A stretch of 64,000 bases of DNA from Lysobacteraceae bacterium (GTDB lineage: Bacteria > Pseudomonadota > Gammaproteobacteria > Xanthomonadales > Xanthomonadaceae): NCBI GenBank assembly GCA_023954075.1, contig JAMLIV010000007.1, positions 34,325 to 98,324 on the forward strand, read 5' to 3'. Made by a program: the position numbers and the translations under genes. Position 1 is the first letter of the stretch. Every line of letters starts with the position of its first letter. The notes under the pieces were generated by a model that saw only the letters and a program-made list of their open reading frames with translations, was not told the origin of the DNA and did no database searches. Shown here piece after piece: positions 19,034 through 29,737 of this stretch.

Positions 19034-21357
19034 GCACTCAGCCCAGCCAGCCTGCCGCACCCGCGCCCGCGCCGGAAGGCTTCGTCAACATCGAGATCGA
19101 CGGCGTCGCACTGGTCGCGCCGAAGGGGTCGATGATCATCCAGGCCGCCGACAAGGCCGGCATCCCGATCCCGCGCTTCTGCTACCACGACAAGCTCTCG
19201 ATCGCGGCGAGCTGCCGCATGTGCCTGGTGGATGTGGAAAAATCCCCCAAACCCGCGCCCGCCTGCGCGACGCCGGTGATGGACGGGATGAAGGTCTACA
19301 CCCAGTCCAAGCGCGCGCTCGATTCGCAGCGCAACACCATGGAGTTCCTGCTGATCAACCATCCGCTCGACTGCCCGGTCTGCGACCAGGGCGGCGAGTG
19401 CGAGCTGCAGGATCTGGCCATGGGCTACGGCCGCTCGGTCGGCCGCTTCATCGAGCGCAAGCGCACCGTGCCCGACGAGGATCTGGGGCCGCTGGTGGCT
19501 TCCGACATGACGCGCTGCATCCACTGCACCCGCTGCGTGCGCGTCACCTCGGAAATCGCCGGCAGCTACGAGCTGGGCGTGATGAGCCGCGGCGATCGCT
19601 CGGTGATCGGCACCTACGTGGGCCGCGCGCTGGAGACCGAGCTTTCCGGCAACGTGATCGATGTCTGCCCGGTGGGCGCGCTCACCAACAAGCCCTTCCG
19701 CTTCCGCGCCCGCCCCTGGGAGCTGACCGCGCGCGAGTCGCTGGGCTACCACGATGCGCTTGGTTCCAACCTCTGGCTGCACCTTCGCCGCGGCGAAGTG
19801 CTGCGCGCGGTGCCGCGCGAGAACGAGGCGATCAACGAGAATTGGCTTTCCGATCGCGACCGCTACAGCCACGCCGGCCTCGGCGCGCCCGATCGCCTCA
19901 CCGTGCCGATGGTGCGCGAAGGCGACGCCTGGCGCGAGGCTGGCTGGGACGAGGCGCTGGCGCGCGCCGCCGAAATCATCACGGCCCAGCCGGGCGACGA
20001 GGTCGGCGTGCTGATGCACCCGGCCACCTCCAACGAGGAGGGATCGCTGCTCGCGGCGCTGGCCGCCGGCATCGGCTGCGGCAACCTCGACCACCGCATC
20101 GCGCTCGCCGATCTGTCCGACGCGCCGGTGGCCGAGCCGTTCCAGATGCCGCTGGCCGGGATCGAGAAGGCCGACGTGATCGTGCTGGTCGGCTGCAACC
20201 CGCGCCACGAGGCCCCGCTCCTCGGCCACCGCGTGCGCAAGGCCTGGCGCAACGGCGGCGCGAAGGTGGTCGCGATCAACCCGGTCGATTTCGATCTCAA
20301 CTTCGACCTGGCGCATCGCCACATCGTGCGCCCTTCGGCGCTGGTGGATGCGCTGCTGGGCATTTGCAAGGCGGCGGGGGCAAGCCTGCCGGGCGGGATC
20401 GGCTCGGAAGCGATCGCCGCGGGCGAGGCGCAGGCGATCGCCGACCTGCTGCGCGGCGCGCAGCGCGCGCTGATCCTGCTGGGCGAATCGGCCGCCACCC
20501 ATCCGCAGGCCTCCTGGCTTCGCGCCGCGGCCGGGGCGCTGTCGGCAGCGACCGGAGCCCGGCTCGACGCCGTACCGGTCGGTGCCAATGCCGTGGGGCT
20601 GGCGCGTGCCGGCGCATTGCCCACGGCGCGCAATGCCGCCCAGATGCTGGCGCAGCCGCGCAAGGCCTGGGTGCTGTACGGCATCGAGCCCGAGCACGAC
20701 TTTGCCGACACCCCGACCGCGCTGCGCGCACTGTCGCAGGGCCGGGTGGTGGCCTTCACCGCCTTTGCCGACGAAACCATGCGCAACATGGCCCAGGTGA
20801 TGCTGCCGATCGGGCTTGCGCCCGAGATCGAGGCCAGCTTCACCAACGCCGACGGCCTGGTGCAGACGACCGTCGCCGCCGCGAAGCTGCCCGGCGAAGC
20901 GCAGGCCGGCTGGCGCGCGCTGCGCGCGCTGGGCGAGCGCATGGGCGTTGCGGGATTCGACTTCATCGAGCTGGCGCAGTGGCGCGAGCGCATGACGCCC
21001 GGGACGGCCGCGTCGGGCAGCGCCCTGGCACCGCGCGCCGCGGTATCCGTCCAGGGCCTGGAGTGCGTTGCCACGCGCGCCATTTACGGAACGGACGCGG
21101 TGCTGCGCCGCGCCGCGCCGCTGCAGGCGCATCCGCTGGCGCGCGGCGCGCGCCTGATGCTCAATCCCGAGGACGCCGCGGCGCTGGGTCTGGAAACAGA
21201 TGCCATGGCGCGGATCGACGACGGTCGCGGCAAGGCCGCGCTGCCGGTGGAAATCAGCGTTCGCGTCCCGCGCGGCGCGGCATGGATCGAAAAAGGTTAC
21301 GCCGCTACGGCCCCGATCGCGGGCACGGGCGCGTCGCTGACGGTGACGAGGGCCTGA
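19030..21357 (+). CDS. nuoG: NADH-quinone oxidoreductase subunit G
   Basis: 75-kDa iron-sulfur subunit of complex I, 775 aa. The N-terminal ferredoxin domain has [15 protein letters not shown] for the [2Fe-2S] cluster, and [20 protein letters not shown] plus [16 protein letters not shown] for [4Fe-4S] clusters. A molybdopterin-oxidoreductase-like domain with no cofactor expected ([16 protein letters not shown]) follows. The N-terminal Pro/Ala-rich extension (residues 3-17) is unremarkable. Starts with ATGA overlap to nuoF. Confidence 0.96.
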   Translation: MSTQPSQPAAPAPAPEGFVNIEIDGVALVAPKGSMIIQAADKAGIPIPRFCYHDKLSIAASCRMCLVDVEKSPKPAPACATPVMDGMKVYTQSKRALDSQRNTMEFLLINHPLDCPVCDQGGECELQDLAMGYGRSVGRFIERKRTVPDEDLGPLVASDMTRCIHCTRCVRVTSEIAGSYELGVMSRGDRSVIGTYVGRALETELSGNVIDVCPVGALTNKPFRFRARPWELTARESLGYHDALGSNLWLHLRRGEVLRAVPRENEAINENWLSDRDRYSHAGLGAPDRLTVPMVREGDAWREAGWDEALARAAEIITAQPGDEVGVLMHPATSNEEGSLLAALAAGIGCGNLDHRIALADLSDAPVAEPFQMPLAGIEKADVIVLVGCNPRHEAPLLGHRVRKAWRNGGAKVVAINPVDFDLNFDLAHRHIVRPSALVDALLGICKAAGASLPGGIGSEAIAAGEAQAIADLLRGAQRALILLGESAATHPQASWLRAAAGALSAATGARLDAVPVGANAVGLARAGALPTARNAAQMLAQPRKAWVLYGIEPEHDFADTPTALRALSQGRVVAFTAFADETMRNMAQVMLPIGLAPEIEASFTNADGLVQTTVAAAKLPGEAQAGWRALRALGERMGVAGFDFIELAQWRERMTPGTAASGSALAPRAAVSVQGLECVATRAIYGTDAVLRRAAPLQAHPLARGARLMLNPEDAAALGLETDAMARIDDGRGKAALPVEISVRVPRGAAWIEKGYAATAPIAGTGASLTVTRA

Positions 21358-21359
21358 GC

Positions 21360-22439
21360 GTGTTCGAACTTCTGAGCCAACCCATCGGCCTTGTGCGCGA
21401 GTTCTTCCTGAACTTCGGCACCTTCGGCCTGCTGCTGTGGACGATGATCAAGATCCTCGCAGTCGCGGTGCCGCTGATCATCGCGGTCGCCTTCTACACC
21501 TTGTTCGAGCGCAAGATCATCGGCTGGATGCACGTACGGCAAGGCCCGGTCTACATCGGCAAGGTCTTCGGCATCGGCCTGATCCAGCCCTTCGCCGACA
21601 CCTTCAAGCTGCTGCTCAAGGAAGTCATCACGCCCACCAATGCGAACGTCTTCCTGTATCGCGTAGCGCCGATCCTCACCCTGGCACCCGCGTTCGCGGC
21701 CTGGGCAGTGGTGCCGTTCGAGGACGCGGTGGCGCTGTCCGATGCCAACGCGGGCCTGCTGTACCTGCTCTCGATGACCTCGCTGGGCGTGTACGGCGTC
21801 ATCCTGGCCGGCTGGGCGTCCAACTCCAAGTACGCGATGCTCGGGGCGATGCGCTCCGCCGCACAGGTGGTCAGCTACGAGATCGCCATGGGCTTCGCCC
21901 TGGTCGGGGTGATGGTGGCCGCCGGCAGCATGAACCTCTCGGAGATCGTGCGGGCCCAGCAGGGCAGTGCGGGCCTGCTCGACTGGTTCTGGCTGCCGCT
22001 GCTGCCGCTGTTCGTCATCTACGTCGTTTCCGGCGTGGCCGAAACCAACCGCCTGCCGTTCGACGTGGCCGAGGGCGAGTCGGAAATCGTGGCCGGCTTC
22101 CACGTCGAGTATTCCGGCGCGATGTTCGCGATGTTCTTCCTGGCCGAATACGCCAACATGATCCTGATCAGCTTCCTGAGCGCGATCCTGTTCATGGGCG
22201 GCTGGCTGTCGCCGTTTCCGGCGTCGTGGGGCGTGCTGGGCATGCCCGGCATCTGGTGGCTGTTCGCCAAGGCGCTGTTTTTCGCGTTCTGCTTCGTGTG
22301 GTTCCGCGCGACCTTCCCGCGCTACCGCTACGACCAGATCATGCGCCTGGGCTGGAAGGTATTCATTCCCATCACGATCGTCTGGATCCTCGTGGCCGCG
22401 TGGATGGTCCACCTGGGCTGGATCAAGGCCGGCGTGTAA
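21360..22439 (+). CDS. nuoH: NADH-quinone oxidoreductase subunit H
   Basis: Membrane subunit of complex I lining the quinone entry, 359 aa with eight or more transmembrane helices. Family marks are [18 protein letters not shown] and the acidic loop [20 protein letters not shown], which takes part in coupling. The start is GTG 21360, two bases after the nuoG stop; a later ATG would cut into the first helix. Confidence 0.96.
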   Translation: MFELLSQPIGLVREFFLNFGTFGLLLWTMIKILAVAVPLIIAVAFYTLFERKIIGWMHVRQGPVYIGKVFGIGLIQPFADTFKLLLKEVITPTNANVFLYRVAPILTLAPAFAAWAVVPFEDAVALSDANAGLLYLLSMTSLGVYGVILAGWASNSKYAMLGAMRSAAQVVSYEIAMGFALVGVMVAAGSMNLSEIVRAQQGSAGLLDWFWLPLLPLFVIYVVSGVAETNRLPFDVAEGESEIVAGFHVEYSGAMFAMFFLAEYANMILISFLSAILFMGGWLSPFPASWGVLGMPGIWWLFAKALFFAFCFVWFRATFPRYRYDQIMRLGWKVFIPITIVWILVAAWMVHLGWIKAGV

Positions 22440-22451
22440 GGAGCTGATCGC

Positions 22452-22940
22452 ATGAATCGCATGGTGTCCTACGTCAAGAGCCTGATGCTCATCGAGCTGT
22501 TCCAGGGGCTGTGGCTCACGACCAGGTATTTCTTCCGGCCCAAGTACACGGTGCATTACCCGGAAGAGAAGATCCCGCAGTCGCCGCGCTTCCGCGGCCT
22601 GCACGCGCTGCGCCGCTATCCCAATGGCGAGGAACGCTGCATCGCCTGCAAGCTGTGCGAGGCGGTGTGCCCGGCGCTGGCCATCACCATCGACTCGGCC
22701 CCGCGCGAGGACGGTACCCGGCGCACCACGGCCTACGAGATCGACCTGTTCAAGTGCATCTTCTGCGGCTTCTGCGAGGAAAGCTGCCCGGTCGATTCGA
22801 TCGTGCTGACCCACATCCACGAATACCACTTCGAAGAGCGCGGCGAGAACGTGGTCACCAAGCCGCAGCTCCTGGCCATCGGCGACCGGCTGGAGCCGGA
22901 AATCGCCGAGCGTCGCCGGCTCGACGCCCCTTACCGCTGA
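22452..22940 (+). CDS. nuoI: NADH-quinone oxidoreductase subunit I
   Basis: Ferredoxin-like subunit of complex I with clusters N6a and N6b, 162 aa. Both [4Fe-4S] motifs are intact: [13 protein letters not shown] and [13 protein letters not shown]. The C-terminal segment contains [12 protein letters not shown]. An amphipathic N-terminal helix contacts the membrane arm. Normal length, 12 bases after nuoH. Confidence 0.97.
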   Translation: MNRMVSYVKSLMLIELFQGLWLTTRYFFRPKYTVHYPEEKIPQSPRFRGLHALRRYPNGEERCIACKLCEAVCPALAITIDSAPREDGTRRTTAYEIDLFKCIFCGFCEESCPVDSIVLTHIHEYHFEERGENVVTKPQLLAIGDRLEPEIAERRRLDAPYR

Positions 22941-22950
22941 GGACCGACGC

Positions 22951-23565
22951 ATGACCGTGCAACTGGCCATCTTCTACGCCTTCGCGCTGGTGACCACGCT
23001 GGCCGCGCTGGCCGTCATCACCGTGCGCAATCCGGTCCACGCCGTGCTGTGCCTGGTGCTGACCTTCTTTTCCACCGCCTGCCTGTGGCTGCTGCTGGAG
23101 GCCGAGTTCCTCGCGATCGCGCTGGTTCTGGTCTACGTCGGCGCGGTGATGGTGCTGTTCCTGTTCGTGGTGATGATGCTCGACGTCAACCTCGATCCGC
23201 TGCGCGAGGGTTTCGCCCGGCACCTGCCGGTGGCGGTGCTGGTGGCCGTCATCATGGTGGCGGAAATGCTCGCCCTGATCGGCCTCAGGCGCTTCGGGCA
23301 GGTGATCGATTCGCCCGATCCGGCGCTCGCGGCCGGCATGCACAACGTCGAATGGCTCGGGAACGCGCTCTTTCGCGACTACGTCCTGCCCTTCGAGGTG
23401 GCCGCCGTGGTGCTGACGGTGGCGATCATCGCCGCCATCGCGCTGACCCTGCGCCGGCGGCCGGGGGCCAAGCATCAGGATCCCGCGCTGCAGGTGCAGG
23501 TGCGCAAGGCCGACCGCCTGCGCATGGTCAAGATGGATGCCGTCGTCAAGGAGCCCAAGCCATGA
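22951..23565 (+). CDS. nuoJ: NADH-quinone oxidoreductase subunit J
   Basis: Membrane subunit of complex I (ND6 homologue) of 204 aa with five transmembrane helices and the conserved helix-3 segment [19 protein letters not shown] that undergoes the pi-bulge change during turnover. The C-terminal tail is basic and cytoplasmic. The stop overlaps the nuoK start by four bases. Confidence 0.95.
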   Translation: MTVQLAIFYAFALVTTLAALAVITVRNPVHAVLCLVLTFFSTACLWLLLEAEFLAIALVLVYVGAVMVLFLFVVMMLDVNLDPLREGFARHLPVAVLVAVIMVAEMLALIGLRRFGQVIDSPDPALAAGMHNVEWLGNALFRDYVLPFEVAAVVLTVAIIAAIALTLRRRPGAKHQDPALQVQVRKADRLRMVKMDAVVKEPKP

Positions 23566-23867
23566 TCTCGCTCGGCCACTACCTCACGCTTGGCGCGCTG
23601 CTGTTCGCCATCAGCGTCGCGGGCATCTTCATAAACCGCAAGAACGTCATCGTCCTGCTGCTCTGCGTGGAGCTGATGCTGCTGGCGGTGAACGTCAACC
23701 TCGTAGCCTTCTCGCGCTTCCTCGGCGATGCGTCCGGGCAGGTTTTCGTCTTTTTCGTGCTGACCGTGGCGGCGGCCGAAACCGCCATCGGTCTGGCGAT
23801 CCTCGTGGTCCTGTTCCGCAACCGCGGCACGATCAACGTGGATCAGATCGATTCGTTGAAGGGCTGA
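23562..23867 (+). CDS. nuoK: NADH-quinone oxidoreductase subunit K
   Basis: ND4L homologue of complex I, 101 aa with three transmembrane helices. The two proton-path glutamates lie in [14 protein letters not shown] and in [13 protein letters not shown]. Ends [13 protein letters not shown] as in the family. Overlaps nuoJ by ATGA. Confidence 0.97.
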   Translation: MISLGHYLTLGALLFAISVAGIFINRKNVIVLLLCVELMLLAVNVNLVAFSRFLGDASGQVFVFFVLTVAAAETAIGLAILVVLFRNRGTINVDQIDSLKG

Positions 23868-23918
23868 CGACGCCGATGCGCCGCACCGCCAACCACGACC
23901 AGTGATGGAACGCATTCC

Positions 23919-25961
23919 GTGATTACCCCAAACACCCTGTTGACCATCGCGCTTGCCCCGCTCGTCGGTGCCGTCATCGTCGGTTTCTTCGGCGGACGCC
24001 TCGGGCGCGCGGCCTCGCACTGGATCGCGATCCTGGGCGTGGCGCTGTCCTGCGCGCTCTCGATCAAAGTGCTGTATGCGCTGGTTGCCGGCGGCGCGGA
24101 CCCATACAACGCCAACGTCTACACCTTCTACGAGGTCGGCAACTTTTCCGCCCACGTCGGCTTCATGATCGACTCGCTCACCGCGATGATGATGGTGGTG
24201 GTCACCTTCGTCTCGCTGCTGGTGCACGTCTACACCATCGGCTACATGCGCGACGATCCGGGCTATACGCGCTTCTTCGCCTACATCTCGTTCTTCACCT
24301 TCTCGATGCTGATGCTGGTGATGAGCAACAACTTCATGCAGCTGTTCTTCGGCTGGGAAGCGGTGGGCCTGGCCTCGTACCTGCTGATCGGCTTCTGGTT
24401 CCCGCGCCCGTCGGCGGCGTTCGCCAACCTCAAGGCCTTCCTGGTCAACCGCGTGGGCGACTTCGGCTTCCTGATCGGTATCGCCGCGGTGTTCTACTGG
24501 TGCGGCAGCCTGGATTACGCCGAGGTGTTCGCCAACACCCACCTGATCGACGGCAAGAGCTTCGAGCCGTGGGCCGGTGCGAGTTGGTCGATCCCCACCT
24601 TCATCGGCATCTGGTTGTTCATCGGGGCCATGGGCAAGAGCGCGCAGGTGCCGCTGCACGTCTGGCTGCCCGATTCGATGGAAGGCCCGACACCCATTTC
24701 CGCACTGATCCATGCCGCCACGATGGTCACCGCCGGCATCTTCATGGTCGCGCGCATGTCGCCGATCTACGAGCTGTCGGAAACCGCGCTGGCCTTCGTG
24801 CTCTTCATCGGTGCGACCACCGCCTTCTTCACCGGCCTGATCGGCATCGTGCAGAACGACATCAAGCGCGTGGTGGCCTATTCCACGCTGTCGCAGCTGG
24901 GCTACATGACCGTGGCGCTGGGCGTGTCGGCCTACTCGGCCGCGATCTTCCACCTGATGACCCACGCCTTCTTCAAGGCGCTGCTGTTCCTGGGGGCCGG
25001 CTCGGTCATCATTGGCATGCACCACCAGCAGGACATGCGCCGCATGGGCGGCCTGCGCAAGTACATGCCCATCACCCACATCACCATGTGGATCGGCACG
25101 CTCGCGCTGGTGGGCACGCCGTTCTTCTCCGGCTACTTCTCCAAGGATTCCATCATCCTCGCGGCGCAGGCGGCGGCCGGGCAGGGCGGCTGGGTGCAGA
25201 TGTACGCCTACTGGGCGGTGCTGCTGGGCGTGTTCGTCACCAGCGTCTACAGCTTCCGCCTGCTGTACTTGACCTTCTTCGGCCCCGAGCGCTTCCGCGA
25301 GGTGCACGAGGCGCACGCCGGCCATGACGTGCACGAGGGGCACGACACCCACGCGCACGAGCCGCACGAGTCGCCCGCGGTGGTGACGATGCCGCTGGTC
25401 CTCCTGGCCATCGCCTCGCTCGGCATCGGCTTCTTCACCGTCGGACCGATGCTGTTCGGCGACTTCTTTGCCGGTGCCATCCGCGTCCTGCCCGAACACG
25501 ACACTCTGGCTGCCGTGGCGCAGGCCATCTGGCACGACGAGCACGGCTGGGTGTCGGCCGCGGTCGGGTTCGGCCTGCACTTCATCGCCTCGCCGGTGTT
25601 CTGGCTGGCCTTCGCCGGCTTCGCGCTGACCACGTACATCTACCTGTTCAACCCGTCGCTGGCCGACCGCATCCGCAGCGCGGCGGCATGGCCGGTGCGC
25701 GTCCTGGAAAACAAATACGGATTCGACGATCTGTGGATCAAGGGCCTGGCGGGCGGCAGCGTGCGCCTCGGGCAGAGGCTCTGGAAGCACCTGGACGCCG
25801 GCCTGATCGACGGCGTGATCGTGAACGGCTCGGTCGCCCTGGTGGACCGGGTCGCGGGAATCATCCGGGTGGCCCAGACCGGGCGCCTGTACCACTACGC
25901 GTTTGTCATGATCGTCGGCCTGATCGCCCTTCTGGGCGGGCTGATCGTGGCGATTCGCTGA
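23919..25961 (+). CDS. nuoL: NADH-quinone oxidoreductase subunit L
   Basis: Antiporter-like proton-pumping subunit of complex I with the long lateral helix, 680 aa. Family marks: FFGWEAVGLASYLLIGFWF, SAQVPLHVWLPDSMEGPTP and KRVVAYSTLSQLGYMTVALG. A cytoplasmic loop between about residues 463 and 490 is strongly His-rich (HEAHAGHDVHEGHDTHAHEP), a feature seen in several NuoL proteins. The start is GTG 23919, 51 bases after nuoK. Confidence 0.96.
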   Translation: MITPNTLLTIALAPLVGAVIVGFFGGRLGRAASHWIAILGVALSCALSIKVLYALVAGGADPYNANVYTFYEVGNFSAHVGFMIDSLTAMMMVVVTFVSLLVHVYTIGYMRDDPGYTRFFAYISFFTFSMLMLVMSNNFMQLFFGWEAVGLASYLLIGFWFPRPSAAFANLKAFLVNRVGDFGFLIGIAAVFYWCGSLDYAEVFANTHLIDGKSFEPWAGASWSIPTFIGIWLFIGAMGKSAQVPLHVWLPDSMEGPTPISALIHAATMVTAGIFMVARMSPIYELSETALAFVLFIGATTAFFTGLIGIVQNDIKRVVAYSTLSQLGYMTVALGVSAYSAAIFHLMTHAFFKALLFLGAGSVIIGMHHQQDMRRMGGLRKYMPITHITMWIGTLALVGTPFFSGYFSKDSIILAAQAAAGQGGWVQMYAYWAVLLGVFVTSVYSFRLLYLTFFGPERFREVHEAHAGHDVHEGHDTHAHEPHESPAVVTMPLVLLAIASLGIGFFTVGPMLFGDFFAGAIRVLPEHDTLAAVAQAIWHDEHGWVSAAVGFGLHFIASPVFWLAFAGFALTTYIYLFNPSLADRIRSAAAWPVRVLENKYGFDDLWIKGLAGGSVRLGQRLWKHLDAGLIDGVIVNGSVALVDRVAGIIRVAQTGRLYHYAFVMIVGLIALLGGLIVAIR

Positions 25962-25986
25962 CACGCATTCCGAGGATCCACGCCCC

Positions 25987-27498
25987 ATGCTGCCCCACGA
26001 CTCACTCCTCAGCGCGCTGATCTGGCTGCCGATGCTCGGCGGCGCGGCGGTGCTGCTCTACTCCAAGCGGCCCGAGGCGGCGCGCTGGTTCGCGCTTGCG
26101 GTGGCGCTCGTCACCTTCGTCTTGAGCCTGCAGCTCTACGCCGATTTCGACCTGGCCAGCCCGGCCATGCAGTTCGTCAGGGACGTGGAGTGGATCACGG
26201 CCTACGGCATCCGCTACCACCTGGGCGTGGACGGCATTTCGGTGGCGCTGGTCCTTCTGACCACGTTCACCACGATCCCCGTGATCATCGGCGCCTGGCG
26301 CTCGGTGGACAAATGGGTGGCGCAGTACATGGCCGCCTTCCTGATCCTGGAAGGGCTGATGATCGGCGTGTTCTGCGCGCTCGACACCATCCTCTTCTAT
26401 GCCTTCTTCGAAGGCATGCTGATCCCGATGTTCATCATCATCGGCGTCTGGGGCGGGCCGCGGCGCGTGTACGCCACGCTCAAGTTCTTTCTCTACACCT
26501 TCTTCGGCTCGGTGTTCCTGCTGATCGGCCTGATCTACCTGTACGTGAAGGGCGGCAGCTTCCAGTTCGCCGACCTCTACGCCCAGCCGCTCACCATGAC
26601 CGAGCAGGCCTGGCTGTTCCTGGCCTTCTTCGGTGCCTTCGCCATCAAGATCCCGATGTTTCCGGTCCACACCTGGCTGCCCGATGCGCACGTCGAGGCA
26701 CCTACCGGCGGATCGGTGATCCTGGCCGCGATCATGCTGAAGATCGGTGCCTACGGTTTCCTGCGTTTCTCGCTGCCGATCCTGCCCGACGCCAGCGCCG
26801 AGTATGCCGGGGTGATGATCGGCCTTTCGCTGATCGCGGTGATCGTCGTCGGCCTGGTGGCGCTGGTGCAGGCCGACATGAAGAAACTGGTGGCCTATTC
26901 GTCTGTCGCGCACATGGGCTTCGTGACGCTGGGCATTTTCGTGGCGCTCTGGCTGGTGCGCGATGCCGGCAATCCCGATGCCGCGCAGCTCGGCCTGCAG
27001 GGCGCGATGGTGCAGATGATCAGCCACGGCTTCATTTCCGGTGCCATGTTCTCCTGGGTCGGCGTGCTCTACGACCGCATGCACACGCGCACGATCAAGG
27101 ATTACGGCGGCGTCATGCAGGTCATGCCGTGGTTCGGCTTCTTCGTGATCTTCTTCTCGATGGCCAACTCCGGTCTGCCGGGCACCTCCGGCTTCGTCGG
27201 CGAGTTCATGATCATTCTGACGCTGCTCCAATCCAACGTATGGATCGCGGTGGCCGCGGCGACGACGCTGATCATCGCCGCCGGCTATTCGCTGTGGCTG
27301 GTCAAGCGCGTGATGTTCGGGCCGATCACCAATCCGGCGGTCGCGGAAATGAAGGACGTGAGCCCGCGCGAGACGCTGGCTCTGGGGCTGTTCGCCGCCG
27401 GCGTGCTGGCGCTGGGCGTGTATCCCAAGCCGCTGACCGACCTGATGCAATCCTCGATTGCGCAACTGGCGATGCAGATCGCCGCGACCAAGCTGTAA
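25987..27498 (+). CDS. nuoM: NADH-quinone oxidoreductase subunit M
   Basis: Second antiporter-like subunit of complex I (ND4 homologue), 503 aa with about 14 transmembrane helices. FEGMLIPMFIIIGVWGG contains the key glutamate; KIPMFPVHTWLPDAHVEAP and DMKKLVAYSSVAHMGFV carry the channel lysines and histidines. Normal length and spacing. Confidence 0.97.
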   Translation: MLPHDSLLSALIWLPMLGGAAVLLYSKRPEAARWFALAVALVTFVLSLQLYADFDLASPAMQFVRDVEWITAYGIRYHLGVDGISVALVLLTTFTTIPVIIGAWRSVDKWVAQYMAAFLILEGLMIGVFCALDTILFYAFFEGMLIPMFIIIGVWGGPRRVYATLKFFLYTFFGSVFLLIGLIYLYVKGGSFQFADLYAQPLTMTEQAWLFLAFFGAFAIKIPMFPVHTWLPDAHVEAPTGGSVILAAIMLKIGAYGFLRFSLPILPDASAEYAGVMIGLSLIAVIVVGLVALVQADMKKLVAYSSVAHMGFVTLGIFVALWLVRDAGNPDAAQLGLQGAMVQMISHGFISGAMFSWVGVLYDRMHTRTIKDYGGVMQVMPWFGFFVIFFSMANSGLPGTSGFVGEFMIILTLLQSNVWIAVAAATTLIIAAGYSLWLVKRVMFGPITNPAVAEMKDVSPRETLALGLFAAGVLALGVYPKPLTDLMQSSIAQLAMQIAATKL

Positions 27499-27513
27499 GG
27501 CAGGGAAACGACG

Positions 27514-28965
27514 ATGATCACTTCCGCCGACTTTCTGCCGATGCTGCCCGAGCTGTTCCTGCTTGCCGCCACCTGCGGCCTGCTGCTGACCGACCTGTTC
27601 CTGAGCCAGGAGCGCCGCGGCTTCATCCACTTCCTCGCGCTGGCGATCCTCGCGGTGGCCGCGGTGCTGACCCTGCGCGGCGTGCCGGGCGTGCCGCTGC
27701 CGGTGCGGGTCTTTTCCGACACCTTCCAGCGCGATGCCGTCGGCGACCTGCTCAAGCTGTTCATCTACCTGATGACCGCGCTGGCCTTCGTGTACGCCAA
27801 GCCGTACCTGAAGGATCGCAACCTGTTCAAGGGCGAGTTCTACATGCTCTGCCTGTTCGCGGTGCTGGGCATGATGCTGCTGGTTTCGGCGGGAAACCTG
27901 ACGGTGGTGTACCTGGGCCTGGAACTGCTGGCGCTGTCGTCCTACGCCCTGGTGGCGTTCGATCGCGACAACCGCCTGGCTTCGGAGGCGGCGATCAAGT
28001 ACTTCGTGCTCGGCGCGATGGCCTCGGGCATGCTGCTGTACGGCATGAGCATGCTCTACGGCGTCACCGGCACGCTCGACATTGCGCGGATCTCCGAAGC
28101 GGCCGCCGTGCTGCAGGGTGATCAGCGCACGCTGTTCCTGTTCGGGGTGGTCTTCATCGTCGTGGGCGTCGCGTTCAAGTTCGGTGCCGCGCCGTTCCAC
28201 ATGTGGCTGCCTGACGTCTATCAGGGCGCGCCGACGGCGATCACACTGTTCATCAGCGCCGCGCCCAAGCTCGCGGCGCTGGGCATGGCCTATCGCCTTT
28301 TCGACAATGCCGCCGGCAGCATCGACATGCACTGGCAGATCGTGCTGGCGTGGCTGGCCTTCCTGTCGCTGGCGCTCGGCAACCTGATCGCCATCATGCA
28401 GACCAACTTCAAGCGCATGCTGGCCTATTCGGCGATCTCGCACGTCGGCTTCCTGTTCCTGGGCCTGGCCAACGGCACGCCGGAAGGCTATGCGGCCGCC
28501 ACGCTCTACGCCATCTGCTACACCCTGATGGCAGCCGGTTCGTTCGCGGCCATCATCCTGATGTCGCGCAAGGGCTTCGAGGCCGAGGAGCTGAGCGACT
28601 ACCGCGGGCTGTTCCGTACCCACCCGTGGTTCGCGCTGATGATTCTGCTGCTGATGTTCTCGCTCGCCGGCGTGCCGCCGCTGTTCGGCTTCTGGGCCAA
28701 GCTGGCGGTGATCCGCGCGGCCATCGACGCGGACCTGCTGTGGCTGGCGATTTCCGCCGTGGTGTTCGCCGTGATCGGCGCGTTCTACTACCTGCGCGTG
28801 GTCAAGATCATGTTCTTCGATGCGCCCTCCGACGAGGTCACGATCGAGCCGCAGGCCGACCCGCAGCTGCGCTGGGTGTTCTCGGTCAACGCGCTGGCGA
28901 TGCTGGTGCTGGGCCTGTTCTGGAGCCCGCTGCTGGATATGTGTCTGGCGGCGTTCCGCGGCTGA
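27514..28965 (+). CDS. nuoN: NADH-quinone oxidoreductase subunit N
   Basis: Third antiporter-like subunit of complex I (ND2 homologue) and last gene of the operon, 483 aa. Family segments: YLGLELLALSSYALVAFDR, FKFGAAPFHMWLPDVYQGAP and FKRMLAYSAISHVGFLFLG. The stop lies 17 bases from the convergent stop of the Rieske gene, with no clear terminator between. Confidence 0.97.
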   Translation: MITSADFLPMLPELFLLAATCGLLLTDLFLSQERRGFIHFLALAILAVAAVLTLRGVPGVPLPVRVFSDTFQRDAVGDLLKLFIYLMTALAFVYAKPYLKDRNLFKGEFYMLCLFAVLGMMLLVSAGNLTVVYLGLELLALSSYALVAFDRDNRLASEAAIKYFVLGAMASGMLLYGMSMLYGVTGTLDIARISEAAAVLQGDQRTLFLFGVVFIVVGVAFKFGAAPFHMWLPDVYQGAPTAITLFISAAPKLAALGMAYRLFDNAAGSIDMHWQIVLAWLAFLSLALGNLIAIMQTNFKRMLAYSAISHVGFLFLGLANGTPEGYAAATLYAICYTLMAAGSFAAIILMSRKGFEAEELSDYRGLFRTHPWFALMILLLMFSLAGVPPLFGFWAKLAVIRAAIDADLLWLAISAVVFAVIGAFYYLRVVKIMFFDAPSDEVTIEPQADPQLRWVFSVNALAMLVLGLFWSPLLDMCLAAFRG

Positions 28966-28981
28966 GCCGGGAACGCGGCAC

Positions 28982-29683
28982 TCAGCAGCCGGCCACCACC
29001 GCCGAATAGCGGCTCTGGGGAAGGGCGACGCTGGTTCCGTCCACCGGCTGGCGGTAGACGCCCGGGCCGTAGCGTTCGATCAGGTCGCCCTTGTAGGCAT
29101 CGAAGAAGCGCCGGAAGAAGGCTTCACCCAGGCTGCCGGTCGCGCGCAACCGGTCGGTTTCCGGATCGTGCGCGAGGCGCACCGGCACCAGCGGCGACGG
29201 GGCAGGGCCGGCCACCAGCCGTGCGCCGCGCGACGGATCGAACACGCTGCCGTGCGCGCAGCACACGATGCGACCCGGCGCGTCGGCCAGCGCGCCCGTG
29301 TCGGACGCATAGCTCAGGAAGCTCGCCTGCGCGGTCGGGTAGCTGAGCTGGTGGGTGCAGATCGCGACGAAGGCGACGAGGCTGGAATCGGGACCGACGC
29401 CGGCGGGGCTGCGATAGCTCTCCCCGTCCATCGTGCTCAGCTCGTCCACCGTCTCGGTCCGGGACCTGAGACGGATCAGGAAGCAGGGAATGGCGCGGAA
29501 CGGATAGCTGAAGATCAGCGCTTCGCCGGTCGGGATCGCCGATGCCTTGAGCGGTGCGCCGTCCGCATCCACGAGTTCGGCTGCCGGATAGTCGACCATC
29601 GGGCCGGCAAAAGCCCGGTGCCCGGCGAGTCCGGCGAGGAGGGGGGTGCTGGCGCAGAGCGTCACGAAGCGTCGTCGATCCAT
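28982..29683 (-). CDS. Exported Rieske [2Fe-2S] protein paired with a FccB-type flavoprotein
   Basis: 233-aa protein with a Tat-type leader (DRRRFVTLCASTPLLAGLAG). Rieske ligands are C109-T-H111 and C141-C-A-H144, the latter in CCAHGSVFDPSRGA followed by GPAPSPL, as in Rieske folds. The spacing between the boxes is 29 residues, longer than the 15-17 usual for bc1-type proteins. Both cysteines that form the bc1 disulfide are absent (box I S114, box II A143), which generally goes with a lower potential. Cys142 directly beside a ligand and a C-terminal Cys233 are unusual. It follows the flavoprotein gene by 54 bases on the same strand, so it probably accepts its electrons in the periplasm. Substrate and acceptor are inferred. 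Confidence 0.75.
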   Translation of the reverse strand: MDRRRFVTLCASTPLLAGLAGHRAFAGPMVDYPAAELVDADGAPLKASAIPTGEALIFSYPFRAIPCFLIRLRSRTETVDELSTMDGESYRSPAGVGPDSSLVAFVAICTHQLSYPTAQASFLSYASDTGALADAPGRIVCCAHGSVFDPSRGARLVAGPAPSPLVPVRLAHDPETDRLRATGSLGEAFFRRFFDAYKGDLIERYGPGVYRQPVDGTSVALPQSRYSAVVAGC

Positions 29684-29737
29684 CGGGTGTCCGTCCGGGA
29701 GGGCGGGGCCGTCAAGGCGGCCCCGCTGGATGCCGCG

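Noticed and set aside
17075..19060. Long minus-strand frame opposite nuoE-nuoF
   Set aside because: Antisense to two complex I genes with complete motifs; composition is that of a shadow frame.
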